Positions 33,291-42,273 of a stretch of 59,895 nt of DNA are shown in pieces. Within the stretch, counting starts at the first letter, position 1, and every line of letters begins with the position of its first letter. Position numbers and translations under genes: made by a program. This DNA is from JAILZP01 sp037444185 (GTDB taxonomy: Bacteria > Bacillota > Desulfotomaculia > Desulfotomaculales > Desulfocucumaceae), in contig JBBIMW010000012.1 of assembly GCA_037444185.1 (NCBI GenBank), positions 1 through 59,895 on the forward strand, in the 5' to 3' direction. A model generated the notes under the pieces. It was given only the letters and a program-made list of their open reading frames with translations, was not told the origin of the DNA and made no database searches.

Positions 33291-34877
33291 CTATTCCATG
33301 GCCTTTGCCAGTTCCGCCGGTTTTGTCTCCCGGGCCGATTTGGTGGCCAAGCTCACCACCACCATCACCACCGTCGAAACAGGCAGGGCTATAACTATGG
33401 GGTCCACCACCACCCAGGGAAACCCCACCAGGGAAGGCTTTCCAAAAAAGTACTGACAAAGCCCCAGCATACTGGACTCCCTGCCGTGGGTGAAAAGCAG
33501 CATGAAAAGGCTTACCGAGAGTCCCGCCATCATACTGGCCACCACTCCTGCTTTGTTCGCCCCCCTCCAGTAGAGGGCGGCGGTATAGGCCGGCAGAAAT
33601 GTCGCCGCACAGATGCCGAAAAAAATGGCGGTGGCGGTGGCGATGATGCTTACCGGCAGCTTAAGGGATATCCACAGGGTAACCAGCAGGGCCACCAATA
33701 TGCAGGCCCGGTTCAGCAGCAGCGAATTGTTCTTTACCAGATCATAGCCCAGGGAGGATCCTATCACATGGAACTGCCCGCTCAGAGTGGACATGGCCGC
33801 AGCCATCAGGGTAAGCATGAACAGATAGGAAAACCACTGGGGCATGGCTTTGTTGATGAATAAGGGTATTATCCTGTCCACGTTGGGCCTGCTTCCGGCC
33901 ACCGCCGGGTCCACCGTGGCCATAAGGGAGATCCTGCCCATTTCCTGCACAAAAAACACATTGGAAAGGGCTCCCACCACAAAGGCCACCCCGGTCATCA
34001 TAATGATAAACACTCCCCCCACCATCACCGCCCGGTTGATCTCCCTGGGGCCGTTCACCGTGAGGTACCTGGTCACCAGCTGGGGCTGAGCCAGCACCCC
34101 GATCCCCACACCCAGCACCAGGGTGGAAACCACTATCCACCATATCTCGGATCCCAGGGCCGGCATGGCCGTCCAGCCCATGTGGCCTTTGGAGGCCAGA
34201 CTGGCCGGAACTTTGGATGCAAGCTCCGTTAAGGACTGGTGGGCCGCCGCCACCCCGCCCAGCTTGCTGTATGTAATCACCAGCAAGATCCCCATGCCCG
34301 CAAACATTATCGACCCCTGGAAGGCATCGGTGTACAGTATCCCCTTCAGTCCCCCGGTCATCACGTAGGCGGCCACTACCACAGCGAAAATTAATATTGC
34401 CAGGGTATAGTCCATGCCCAGGGTTTCCTGGATAAATCTGGCCGCGCCAATCATCACCGCGGCGGCGTAAAGGGGCATGGCCAGCATTATCACGGCCCCG
34501 GAGAAGCGCTGTATAAAATCCGATCCGTATCTTTTTCCAAGCAGCTCGGGAAATGTTTTAGCGCCCAGCTCCTTGCCGATGACGGTGGTTTTTTTGCCAT
34601 AAAGCACAAAGGCCAGGAATATGCCGACGAATATATTAAAGAAAGTCAGCCACAAAAGGGACAGGCCGTACACTCCGGCGGCGCCGCCGAAACCAACGAT
34701 GGCGGAGGTGCTGATAAAGGTGGAACCGTAGGCCAGCGCCATCAGGAAGGGGTGCATTTTCCCCCCCGCTATCAGATAATCACCGGTGGTTTTAGTCCTC
34801 CTGTAAGCGAGGTATCCCAAACCGACGGTTACGGTCAAATACAGCCCCATTACCAAAAGCAGAACTGTTTTATCCAT
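33291..34877 (-). CDS. Sodium:solute symporter (SSS family), T-box controlled
   Basis: A 528-residue symporter with about 13 helices, family marks at TTGDYLIAGGKMHPFLMALAYG (shortened: GDYLIAGGK) and ATFLPAYTAALYWRGANKAG (LYWRGANKAG). It belongs to the proline/pantothenate side of the family. Its leader has T-box elements that sense uncharged tRNA, which argues for an amino acid or precursor as substrate. ATG at 34877 follows AGGAGTGG. It is 41 bases after the small partner gene. Confidence 0.88.
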   Translation of the reverse strand: MDKTVLLLVMGLYLTVTVGLGYLAYRRTKTTGDYLIAGGKMHPFLMALAYGSTFISTSAIVGFGGAAGVYGLSLLWLTFFNIFVGIFLAFVLYGKKTTVIGKELGAKTFPELLGKRYGSDFIQRFSGAVIMLAMPLYAAAVMIGAARFIQETLGMDYTLAILIFAVVVAAYVMTGGLKGILYTDAFQGSIMFAGMGILLVITYSKLGGVAAAHQSLTELASKVPASLASKGHMGWTAMPALGSEIWWIVVSTLVLGVGIGVLAQPQLVTRYLTVNGPREINRAVMVGGVFIIMMTGVAFVVGALSNVFFVQEMGRISLMATVDPAVAGSRPNVDRIIPLFINKAMPQWFSYLFMLTLMAAAMSTLSGQFHVIGSSLGYDLVKNNSLLLNRACILVALLVTLWISLKLPVSIIATATAIFFGICAATFLPAYTAALYWRGANKAGVVASMMAGLSVSLFMLLFTHGRESSMLGLCQYFFGKPSLVGFPWVVVDPIVIALPVSTVVMVVVSLATKSARETKPAELAKAME

Positions 34878-34918
34878 AATTAACGCCCACTCCTTCTATA
34901 CAATCAGCCAATTCCTTG

Positions 34919-35026
34919 CTACACATCCTTGTTCCAATTCACCGCCCCATAGACAACACAAAGGACACTGGAAGCGATGCATAGCAAATACACAATCCAT
35001 ATCTGTGGGTCCGGTATACCCAGCAT
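34919..35026 (-). CDS. Symporter small accessory protein
   Basis: A 35-residue single-helix peptide (MLGIPDPQIWIVYLLCIASS..., ending NWNKDV). AGGAGGTG lies 6 bases before ATG 35026, an excellent site. Such micro-proteins precede SSS symporters in Peptococcaceae-type genomes and are thought to be accessory subunits. It is the first gene after the T-box leader. Confidence 0.8.
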   Translation of the reverse strand: MLGIPDPQIWIVYLLCIASSVLCVVYGAVNWNKDV

Positions 35027-35064
35027 GATTTCACCTCCTGCACTTAAAATGAAGGCTATCGGAC

Positions 35065-35179
35065 AAAAAAAGCCGCCCCGCTTAGGGACGGATTTTTTTC
35101 CGCGGTACCACCCTGATTGGCCTCCTTGACGAAGCCCTCTCCGGCGGGCTGAAGGAATACACAACAACTCCCGCAAATC
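35065..35179 (-). promoter_or_regulatory. Second T-box module, antiterminator and terminator only
   Basis: Minus strand shows GGGTGGTACCGCGG (T-box bulge, 35112-35101 region) and then the competing terminator CCGTCCC/GGGGCGG with seven Ts (35091-35065). Only ~67 bases lie between this and the inserted repeat, too short for a T-box stem I, so on its own it could not read a tRNA anticodon. Confidence 0.8.
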
Positions 35180-35371
35180 AAGAAAAGCGATTACATCACC
35201 CAATAGCTGAAAAAAGCATCGCTTTTCTTGTTCGCCAGGGACCGCCGCCCCTTCGACGGACGCTGCGCGTCCTGAGCGCCCCGCAATCGTAAGGGGGCGC
35301 ACCCCCTTACAAACCCCCATGCATAGAAAACTTATCCACAATTAATAATGCAAGCATAGTTTCCTATACAT
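35180..35371. repeat. ~190-bp structured dispersed repeat, copy 2
   Basis: Near-identical to 217-407, here lying between two T-box modules. Its right end touches the T run of the first terminator. Differences include CAATAGCTGAAAAAAGC in the first loop and GGGACCGCCGCCCC in the second hairpin. Confidence 0.87.
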
Positions 35372-35373
35372 AT

Positions 35374-35667
35374 AAAAATCCGCTTCATCCCATAGGGACG
35401 AGCGGACGCGGTACCACCCTACTTGGCCTGAAAAGGCCCGGCTCATTGAGAAGGCACGGGAATTGTTTTTCCTTATACCCCTTCCCTGTAACGGGAGAAC
35501 CCGTTTCGGCCTACTTTCCGGCCCCTTCGCCGGTTTCAGCCTCAAAGCTCGGGGGTGAACTTCAATCGGCCCTGCCCTGAAGACGCTTCCAGTCGACGGC
35601 GCCTTCTCCCTGGAGGATGGTTTCCAACCTACTTTTCCCCGTCATAGCCTCTGAAAATATCAGGTTA
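35374..35667 (-). promoter_or_regulatory. T-box leader, first and complete copy
   Basis: Transcribed from the promoter at 35674-35702. It holds a long stem I region (35660-35510), further stems, GGGTGGTACCGCG (T-box, near 35418-35407) and a terminator TCCGCT ... AGCGGA with five Ts (35406-35374). A TTC codon in GAAGTTCACC (about 35550) is a tentative specifier (Phe), not proven. It regulates the accessory peptide and symporter by uncharged tRNA. Confidence 0.85.
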
Positions 35668-35673
35668 ATGGAT

Positions 35674-35702
35674 ATATTAGCCCTTTGGGACTCAGTTGTC
35701 AA
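35674..35702 (-). promoter_or_regulatory. Promoter of T-box leader
   Basis: TTGACA (35702-35697) and TAATAT (35679-35674) with a 17-base spacer on the minus strand. The divergent ArsR gene starts ~220 bases away; the sequence between shows no other clear site. Confidence 0.75.
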
Positions 35703-35923
35703 CACTTTTTATCGGCGACATATCGTGGCCAAAGACGATGTCCGCCGGAAAGCCGTTGTATTTCCAATATTATTACCTTATTATATAAGTGGAGTCAAAT
35801 ATGCCGCCCTGACGGCGGCGGAATTCAGCGCCCAGAATTTAATACATTCCCCAACGGCATGAAAATCAGCACTTTAATTCCAGTCGCTTTTCACGTCAAA
35901 CCGGATGTCCGCGGAGGTTGATG

Positions 35924-36286
35924 ATGGAACACTATGTCAAAATCTTCAAAGCCCTGGGAGAGCCAACCCGCCTTAAAATACTAAGACTTTTGCGCATAAG
36001 GCCCATGTACGTGTGCGAGCTGGAATCGGTGCTGGGCATAAGCCAGCCCAGGATTTCACAGCACCTCAAGGTCCTTAGGGAGGCCGCCATCCTTAAAGAA
36101 ACCAGGGAGGCCCAGAAAACATTTTACATGCTGCGCGGGGATGTGCTGGAAAAGACATTTGGAGACTTCCTCACTTTCCTCAAGTCGGACATCAGGCATT
36201 TGCAGGGCTTGGAAGAAGAAAACTCAAGACTGGAGAAACTTGAATACGACAGCAATGTATTGCACTGCAGAGGAGGGGCCGGATAA
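35924..36286 (+). CDS. ArsR-family metalloregulator-like protein
   Basis: A 120-residue winged-helix repressor: FKALGEPTRLKILRLL, then CELESVLGISQPRISQHLKVL (HTH) and a wing. Cysteine in MYVCELES resembles metal-site positions of ArsR proteins; a second C lies near the end (VLHCRGG). It faces the zinc transport operon tail-to-tail, 12 bases away, so a role in metal control is plausible but not shown. ATG 35924 is 6 bases from GGAGG. Confidence 0.87.
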   Translation: MEHYVKIFKALGEPTRLKILRLLRIRPMYVCELESVLGISQPRISQHLKVLREAAILKETREAQKTFYMLRGDVLEKTFGDFLTFLKSDIRHLQGLEEENSRLEKLEYDSNVLHCRGGAG

Positions 36287-36298
36287 TATATCCGGCCG

Positions 36299-37138
36299 TT
36301 AATTCAGCCCCAGTTTGCGGGCATTGTCCGCCAGCAGGTCCTGCAGGTTTTTGTGTTCCGGACCGGGAAAATTCCGCAGCTCCACCCGGGGACATTTGGC
36401 CATGTCGGCCATGCCCAGTCCCTGGGGATTGTGGTAATTGTCAATGATCAAATCAGGTCTCAGGGCGGTCAGTTCCCTCATTTTGGCCGGGCTTAACTCT
36501 TCCGGCCCAAACTCGGCCAACACCTGATACCCCAGCCACCTGGCGAAGGCCGACTGGTGTTTTTGAACCAATACCTTCTTGCCCGCCACGTTCTGCTTGG
36601 CGGCCGACTTTTGCATTTCCGACACCACCCGGTCGAACTCGGCCTCCCAAGCCTTCTGGGCCTCCACAGTGCCCATTTTTTCAGCCAGCAGGCGGGTTTG
36701 CTTTTTTAGGTTGTCCGGCGTGTTGATAGTTGTCACCTGCACCAGCCTGTCCTCAGGCACTTGGGCGGCCTGGAGCATTTTTTTCATGAATGGCTCATAG
36801 CCGGCATGAACAACAAATTTTGCATCCTTTAGCTTATCCACATCGCTGGGACGGAAATCGTACTCGGGCGGATGTTTGAGCTCCGCCGGGGCCAGCACGG
36901 CAATATCAGCGGCTCCGGCGGCCTTTGCCATCAGAGCCGTCCAGCTGGTGGAGGCCACCACCTTGGAGACGGCGGGGGATGGGCTCTGGACGGGCTTCGG
37001 GGCCTCCTTGCCCGCTGGAGCGGCAGTTTTTCCGGCATCCCCGCATCCGGCCAACAGAGCCGCCACCAGTAAACCGCCGCCAATCAACCGCATAAAATGC
37101 AATGCACCTTTTTTTATTTCCCTTGCAATTCTTGTCAT
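36299..37138 (-). CDS. znuA: Zinc ABC transporter substrate-binding lipoprotein
   Basis: A 279-residue cluster A-I binding protein of the ZnuA/AdcA type, anchored by a lipobox (LLAGC). HPPEYDFRPSDVDKL and VVHAGYEPF hold the metal ligands expected in the first lobe; KHQSAFARWLGY and IDNYHNPQG in the second. There is no His-rich loop. It is the last gene of a four-gene operon with znuB, znuC and a methyltransferase. Zinc is the likely metal, manganese possible. Confidence 0.85.
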   Translation of the reverse strand: MTRIAREIKKGALHFMRLIGGGLLVAALLAGCGDAGKTAAPAGKEAPKPVQSPSPAVSKVVASTSWTALMAKAAGAADIAVLAPAELKHPPEYDFRPSDVDKLKDAKFVVHAGYEPFMKKMLQAAQVPEDRLVQVTTINTPDNLKKQTRLLAEKMGTVEAQKAWEAEFDRVVSEMQKSAAKQNVAGKKVLVQKHQSAFARWLGYQVLAEFGPEELSPAKMRELTALRPDLIIDNYHNPQGLGMADMAKCPRVELRNFPGPEHKNLQDLLADNARKLGLN

Positions 37139-37152
37139 ATTAAATCATCCTT

Positions 37153-37956
37153 TCATAAACGCCTAAACAGCATACTCAGACCAAGGAAAGACACTCCCAC
37201 CAGGGTTATGGTGGCGCCGGTGGGCAGATCGAATATCATGGACAACAAAAGCCCCCCGGCCGCCGTCGCCATGCCGAGCACCGAGGATAGGAGAAGTATC
37301 TGCAGAAGGCTGCGGGACAATCCCATGGCGGTCATGGCCGGGAGCAGTATCAGCGCGTCGATGAGCAGCGCTCCGACAATTTTCATGGCAATGCCTATGG
37401 ACAGCCCGGTCAGGAAAAGCAGTCCGTTTTTTATTTTTTGGACGGGCACCCCCAGCCATTCCGCCTGTCCGGGATCGTAAAACACCAGCTGCATTTCCCT
37501 GAACAGACATGCATAAACTATTAGAATCACCGATCCGAGGGCAAATATGGCCCACAGGTCCCCCGGGCCCAGACTGAGAATGCCCCCGGTGAAGAGACTG
37601 AACACATCCAGGGCCGGAACCCCGGCCTTATAAAACAGCAGGAAGGCCAGGGCAATAGACCCGGTCATAAAGAAGGCCCCGGTAATCCCCGTATCCAGAC
37701 TGAGCCTGCTTGAAAAAGGCCCCAGAAGCAATGATCCTGTAATTATGGCCAAAAAAGCCCCCACCAAAGGTTCGGCCCCCACCGCCAGCCCCACGGCCCC
37801 TCCCAGAAGCGCGACATGCATGAGGGCAAAGCGTATGGTGGTGAGGTTCAGCATAATTATCACCACACCCAGCAGTGAAATGGTCCCTCCCGCCACCACC
37901 GCCGCAATGAACGCCCGCTGGAAAACAGGGTATTGAAAATATTCGGATATACTCAT
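37153..37956 (-). CDS. znuB: Zinc ABC transporter permease
   Basis: A 267-residue ABC-3 family permease with about eight helices and the family's conserved stretch ending IGIAMKIVGALLIDALILLP (shortened here: VGALLIDALILLPA). ATG at 37956 overlaps the znuC stop (ATGA). The gap to znuA is 14 bases. Confidence 0.9.
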   Translation of the reverse strand: MSISEYFQYPVFQRAFIAAVVAGGTISLLGVVIIMLNLTTIRFALMHVALLGGAVGLAVGAEPLVGAFLAIITGSLLLGPFSSRLSLDTGITGAFFMTGSIALAFLLFYKAGVPALDVFSLFTGGILSLGPGDLWAIFALGSVILIVYACLFREMQLVFYDPGQAEWLGVPVQKIKNGLLFLTGLSIGIAMKIVGALLIDALILLPAMTAMGLSRSLLQILLLSSVLGMATAAGGLLLSMIFDLPTGATITLVGVSFLGLSMLFRRL

Positions 37957-38654
37957 GAAACAGCTTCCAACCTCTTCTCAATGTGTCCACACTGCAGGCG
38001 GACCACCCGGTCGGCCATCCGAAGGGCATATTCAGCATCATGACTGATCATCAGCACTGTAAGGGACAGCTTATTTCTTATTTGTCCGATCAGCTGCTCC
38101 AGCATCTGCTTTGAGGAGTTGTCCAGATAAGTGGTGGGCTCGTCCAGCAGCAAAATAGACGGCTCCCTTACCAGGGCCCTGGCGATCAACACCCTTTGGG
38201 ACTGCCCCCCGGACAGTGAGCGGCAGTCTTTGAAACTCATCCCTTGCAGTCCCATGATGTCCAGTATTGACGACGTGATTTCCCGGTCATGGCGGGTGGG
38301 TCGCCTCAAATATGCGAAGGATTTCCCCCAGCGCCCGAGCATAACAGCGTCGAATACAGAGATGGGGAGCCTGCCCCCGTCCCGGTTCTGGGGTACGTAG
38401 CCGGCCTGGGAGCGAACCCAGTTTCCGTCCTCCGGAGTCTTTATGGTCCGCCCCAGCACCCGGACGGTACCCTCGAGGTCGGGCAGAAGGCGCAGTATCG
38501 CCCTGAACAGAGTTGTTTTTCCGGCCCCATTTTCCCCCAGTATGGCTAAAAACTCCCCTCTTTCCACCGAAAGGGACAAATCCCGTAAAACCCACTCCTT
38601 TCCATAGCCGGCCTTTACTTCAGACATTACCAGGACTTCATCGGACTTGCTCAG
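37953..38654 (-). CDS. znuC: Zinc ABC transporter ATP-binding protein
   Basis: ATPase with Walker A GENGAGKTT, signature LSGGQSQR, Walker B ILLLDEP and the switch histidine in MISHDAEYAL. The first ATG (38627) would cut the first strand; the frame extends back to a CTG at 38654 (MSKSDEVLVMSEVKAGYG), 9 bases after GGAGG and overlapping the methyltransferase stop as CTGA. That start gives normal length (233). Confidence 0.9.
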   Translation of the reverse strand: MSKSDEVLVMSEVKAGYGKEWVLRDLSLSVERGEFLAILGENGAGKTTLFRAILRLLPDLEGTVRVLGRTIKTPEDGNWVRSQAGYVPQNRDGGRLPISVFDAVMLGRWGKSFAYLRRPTRHDREITSSILDIMGLQGMSFKDCRSLSGGQSQRVLIARALVREPSILLLDEPTTYLDNSSKQMLEQLIGQIRNKLSLTVLMISHDAEYALRMADRVVRLQCGHIEKRLEAVS

Positions 38655-39298
38655 ACCTTTTCACCTCCTCCCCTCCGGACTGCGACAATCCTGTACACGT
38701 CAGGCAAATCTAAAGCCTCAATCACTTCAAACCCGGCTTCCACCAGCCAGCCGGCCGCTGTTTCGGCGGGAACCAGCATGTCTTCCCGCAGGACGGCGTC
38801 CAGAGCATTCCTGTGCACATTGTTTATATGTTCCCGGCCGGCAAAATGGCTGATTATTATAATCCCTCCCGGCCGCAGCACCCTGTGCAGCCCGGCCAGG
38901 GCCCGCCCGGGCCGCCGCAAGTGCGGGAAAACATTATGGCAAATCACCCGGTCCACTGTTTGCGCCCCCAGTTCCAGGCCGTGAACATCGGCATGGAGAA
39001 AAACCAGCAAACCGCCGTCCCTGTCTTTGTATTTCTCCCTGAGTATATTCAACATTTCCAACGACAAGTCACAGGCAATCCATTTTTCCGGCCCGGCCGC
39101 CAACCCCTCTTCCACCAATACTCCCGTGCCCGCCCCCACATCCAGGACGACCTTTCCCCTTACGTCCGCCATTTCAATCAGTCTGCGTATTTTTTCCGAC
39201 GGCGCCTTCAAAGCCATGTTATCCCACATGCGCGCCATGCCGTCGAAAACACGCCGACGCTCGTCGTCAAATTCCTGCCGGCCTTCCGGAAAATCCAT
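38651..39298 (-). CDS. Class I SAM-dependent methyltransferase in zinc operon
   Basis: About 215 residues with the SAM site VLDVGAGTGVL and acidic loop ACDLSLEML, then HNVFPHLRRPGRAL and the post-motif LRPGGIIIISHFAG. The substrate is unknown. It is the first gene of the zinc transport operon and overlaps znuC, which suggests a link to metal supply, perhaps a metallophore or a zinc-dependent step. ATG at 39298 has GGAGG 8 bases upstream. Confidence 0.85.
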   Translation of the reverse strand: MDFPEGRQEFDDERRRVFDGMARMWDNMALKAPSEKIRRLIEMADVRGKVVLDVGAGTGVLVEEGLAAGPEKWIACDLSLEMLNILREKYKDRDGGLLVFLHADVHGLELGAQTVDRVICHNVFPHLRRPGRALAGLHRVLRPGGIIIISHFAGREHINNVHRNALDAVLREDMLVPAETAAGWLVEAGFEVIEALDLPDVYRIVAVRRGGGEKV

Positions 39299-39386
39299 CA
39301 GAGACACCTCCATAAAAACTTATTCCGGCGACCTCTTTCAGTCGCAACCGGAAACTCGGAAACAGACCGAAAGGAGGGTATTCTTA

Positions 39387-39671
39387 TTGGCAATAACGGC
39401 AATAATAACAAAAACTGAACGGGGAGGTCAAATCACTTTGAGCTGCTCCAGCGTCAAACACCGTTTTGCAGAAGAGTTGAAAAAAGGACTGTCATTCCAG
39501 CGGGCCATGGAAATGTACCAGGACGTTGAAGGGTCGGTGGCCGCGCACCGCACAGAATTGGACGAACTGGTCCAGGGAAATAAAAGCCGGCATGAAATTG
39601 AACACCTGCGCCAGCATATAGCCGAGGGCGAAAATCTTTTAAGCCAGATGAAAAGCATGGTCCTGCACTAA
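39387..39671 (+). CDS. Small helical protein, unknown
   Basis: 94 residues from TTG 39387 (AAAGGAGGG, 8-base gap), or 77 from TTG 39438 (GGGGAGG). The body is nearly all helix and charged: FAEELKKGLSFQRAMEMYQD, HRTELDELVQGNKSRHEIEH, ENLLSQMKSM. No family recognised. It is transcribed away from the zinc operon, so it could share control with it, and has its own terminator. Confidence 0.6.
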   Translation: MAITAIITKTERGGQITLSCSSVKHRFAEELKKGLSFQRAMEMYQDVEGSVAAHRTELDELVQGNKSRHEIEHLRQHIAEGENLLSQMKSMVLH

Positions 39672-39698
39672 AAATAGCTCATACTGCATCCAAAAGAA

Positions 39699-39752
39699 AA
39701 TGACCATGGAAGGCTTTTTCAAAAGCGCCTATGACCTCCATGGTCATTTTTT
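39699..39752 (+). terminator. Long-loop terminator
   Basis: TGACCATGGA and TCCATGGTCA form a 10-bp stem with a 26-base loop that itself may pair (AGGCTTT/AAAGCGCCT), followed by six Ts. The stem has A-rich sequence on the other side, so it may also serve the rng gene region in reverse. Confidence 0.8.
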
Positions 39753-39889
39753 CATGTGGTATTTAAATGTCCCGTTATCAGTTCCGGCCGCCTTGCTATC
39801 TGTAATTCTACACCGGCGGCGGCGCTTTGGTCAAGCCGGAGATACGGTTGCCCATGGCTTCAAATCCATCCATTCCGCATAAGCAATTT

Positions 39890-41575
39890 TTACCTGACCA
39901 GCCTGGCCTTGGCATATGTCCGGTACACTTTGGACACTTCCACCGGCACCCTTTCCCCCACCAATGACCCGGCCCCCTCGATGTCCAGTATGAAACCGTC
40001 CACCCTGGCTATGCCGTCATTGATATTGGTGACGTGGGGCTCCTCCACCCTCACCTCCAGCACCTGGCCCTGCTGCACCGGCAGCGTGCCGGCCGTTATT
40101 TCGGCCCGATTATATAGCGGCCGCACATTCACCGACTCTATGTGCTGGCCTTGAGAGCCTCTGATATAAAGATTCTTGCCCGTGCGCTGCTCCAGTTCCC
40201 GCAGGTTGGCCCCGCCGCTGCCGATGAGCCTTGCCGCCACCAGAGGATTGGCCTCCACCAGTATGGTGTCCGCCGGGGTCTGCCGCGCCAGCTGGCAAAT
40301 ATAGTTTTTAAATTGTATGCCCACCGTTTCCTCGGAGAGCACCTTCCCCTTCCCCTCGCAGTATGGGCAGGGCCTCTGCATAACCTCGCTGAGACTGGGC
40401 CGCACCTTTTTGCGGGTCATCTCCACCAGTCCCAGCTGGGTAATGCCCAGTATGTTGGCCTTGGTCTTGTCCTTTCTGATTTCCTCCTCCAACGCCTGGA
40501 GAACCTTCTTGCGGTGATCCTCCTTTTGCATGTCGATGAAATCCACGATGATGATGCCGCCTATATTTCTAAGTCTAAGCTGGCGGGCTATTTCCACCGC
40601 CGCGTCCAGGTTGGTGCGCAGCACCGTGTCCTCAAGGTTGGTGGTGCCCACGAATTTGCCGGTGTTCACATCAATGGCGGTCAGGGCCTCGGCCTGGTCA
40701 ATCACTAAATAGCCGCCGCACTTGAGCCAGACTTTCCTTTTCAGAGCCTTCTCCAAATCCTGATCGATGCCGTAGCCGCTGAAAATATTTTCCCTCTCGT
40801 CAAGGAATATTTTGAACTTCAATCTGGGCCCGGTTATATCCAGCAGGTCCAGTATTTTTTCATACTCCGGCCGGGAGTCGATGGTCAGCCGGTCCACATC
40901 TTCGGAAAAAACGTCCCTCATTATTCTCTGGATAAGCTCCAGGTCCCGGTGCAACAAATTGGGCACCGGCCCGTGGGAGGACCGGTGAATTATTTTGCGC
41001 CAGATCTTGGTAAGCAGGGTGACGTCCTGGCGCAGTTCCTCCTCGTCGGTCCCCTCGGCCACGGTCCTGACGATAACCCCCATATTATCGGGCTTTACCC
41101 TGGCCGCCAGTTCCTTCAGCCGGTCCCGCTCCCTCTCGTTTTCTATTCGCCGGGAAATGCCTATGTAGTCCACGGTGGGCATGATCACCAGATAGCGGCC
41201 CGGCAGCGTAATGTGGGTGGTCACCCGGGGTCCCTTGGTCCCAATGGGTTCCTTGACGATCTGTACTATGACCTCCTGCCCTTGCTTCACTACGTCACAG
41301 ATATTCGTCCCCATCACCGAACCCTGCCCGTGCCCCTCCGGCGGCCTGGACGGCATGGCGTCCTCCACGTAGAGAAAGGCGTTCTTTTCCAGGCCTATAT
41401 CCACAAAGGCGGCCTGCATGCCGGGCAGCACGTTTTCCACCCTTCCCTTGTATATATTGCCCACCAGCCTCTGGGTCACAGACCTTTCTATATAAAGCTC
41501 TACGGGAATCCTGTCCTCCAGGACGGCCACCCTTGTTTCCTCATCGCTTACACTTACGACTATTTCTTTAAACAT
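39890..41575 (-). CDS. rng: Ribonuclease E/G family protein
   Basis: A 561-residue endoribonuclease that trims rRNA and mRNA. The N-terminal S1 domain (NIYKGRVENVLPGMQAAFVD), catalytic D302 and D345 (DVNTGKF and DFIDM), and the zinc-link CPYCEGKG (403-410) are present. An extra ~55-residue beta-rich end (VNDGIARVDGFILDIEGAG-like) resembles a TRAM domain. It overlaps the upstream gene by 16 bases. In relatives rplU follows directly; here ~9 kb of transport genes separate them. Confidence 0.93.
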   Translation of the reverse strand: MFKEIVVSVSDEETRVAVLEDRIPVELYIERSVTQRLVGNIYKGRVENVLPGMQAAFVDIGLEKNAFLYVEDAMPSRPPEGHGQGSVMGTNICDVVKQGQEVIVQIVKEPIGTKGPRVTTHITLPGRYLVIMPTVDYIGISRRIENERERDRLKELAARVKPDNMGVIVRTVAEGTDEEELRQDVTLLTKIWRKIIHRSSHGPVPNLLHRDLELIQRIMRDVFSEDVDRLTIDSRPEYEKILDLLDITGPRLKFKIFLDERENIFSGYGIDQDLEKALKRKVWLKCGGYLVIDQAEALTAIDVNTGKFVGTTNLEDTVLRTNLDAAVEIARQLRLRNIGGIIIVDFIDMQKEDHRKKVLQALEEEIRKDKTKANILGITQLGLVEMTRKKVRPSLSEVMQRPCPYCEGKGKVLSEETVGIQFKNYICQLARQTPADTILVEANPLVAARLIGSGGANLRELEQRTGKNLYIRGSQGQHIESVNVRPLYNRAEITAGTLPVQQGQVLEVRVEEPHVTNINDGIARVDGFILDIEGAGSLVGERVPVEVSKVYRTYAKARLVR

Positions 41576-42273
41576 AATGAATCATCCCCTTCAAACAGAT
41601 CCCTCCCCCCGGCGCCCATGGTCCGGGTGCGGACTATCTCCAGGTGGCAGCCGCTTTGAAGCATGCCGCAGCACTCCCCGATGACGGAAAGGACTTCCCC
41701 GGGCCGTACATTGATCCGGCTTCCGGCCATCAGCTCCATATAAATGAGGGGACGGCCCCCCTCTTCCCCGGCTCCGAGGGACAGCAGTCCCGGGCGGATG
41801 TCGAACTGAACCGCCCGGCCGTCTTTTTTCCGGCGGAGAACCTGTATCTCATCCATCTGCATTATGGCCCCCAGGCATTCCCGCAGCCCGGCAAGCCCGG
41901 GCACCCCCTCACCAGTCACCCGGACCAGATAAAAGGACCGCTCCACCTCGGACATCAGTGAAGGGGCGTTCTCCTCCAGCCGGCGGCACCCGGTTATATC
42001 AAGGCCCGGCGGCATTACCGGACCAAGGAGGCGGACAATCCGGCCCGGCGGCATATCACCCTGAATCTCAATGTCCACATACTCCTCCAGGCCGCTGACC
42101 CCCACCGGCAGCGGAAAGGCAAAAGACAGCCGGAAATGGGGGTTGAACCCCCGGCTTAGGACCACGGGGACACCGGCCCTGCGCGCCGCCCTCTCGAAGG
42201 TCCTGACCAGGTCCAGGTGGGACATGAACCTGGCGGCGCCGTCCTTAGAGTATTTGATCCTGTAGCGGGACAA
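41560..42273 (-). CDS. Radical SAM-linked protein (TIGR03936/DUF2344)
   Basis: About 237 residues: RIKYSKDGAARFMSHLDLVR at the start, then LSRGFNPHFRLSFAFPLPVGV. The family always sits beside, or fused to, the radical SAM gene upstream, and its role is not established. TTG at 42273 has GGAGG 8 bases upstream and overlaps the partner gene by 29 bases. Confidence 0.9.
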   Translation of the reverse strand: MSRYRIKYSKDGAARFMSHLDLVRTFERAARRAGVPVVLSRGFNPHFRLSFAFPLPVGVSGLEEYVDIEIQGDMPPGRIVRLLGPVMPPGLDITGCRRLEENAPSLMSEVERSFYLVRVTGEGVPGLAGLRECLGAIMQMDEIQVLRRKKDGRAVQFDIRPGLLSLGAGEEGGRPLIYMELMAGSRINVRPGEVLSVIGECCGMLQSGCHLEIVRTRTMGAGGRDLFEGDDSLCLKK

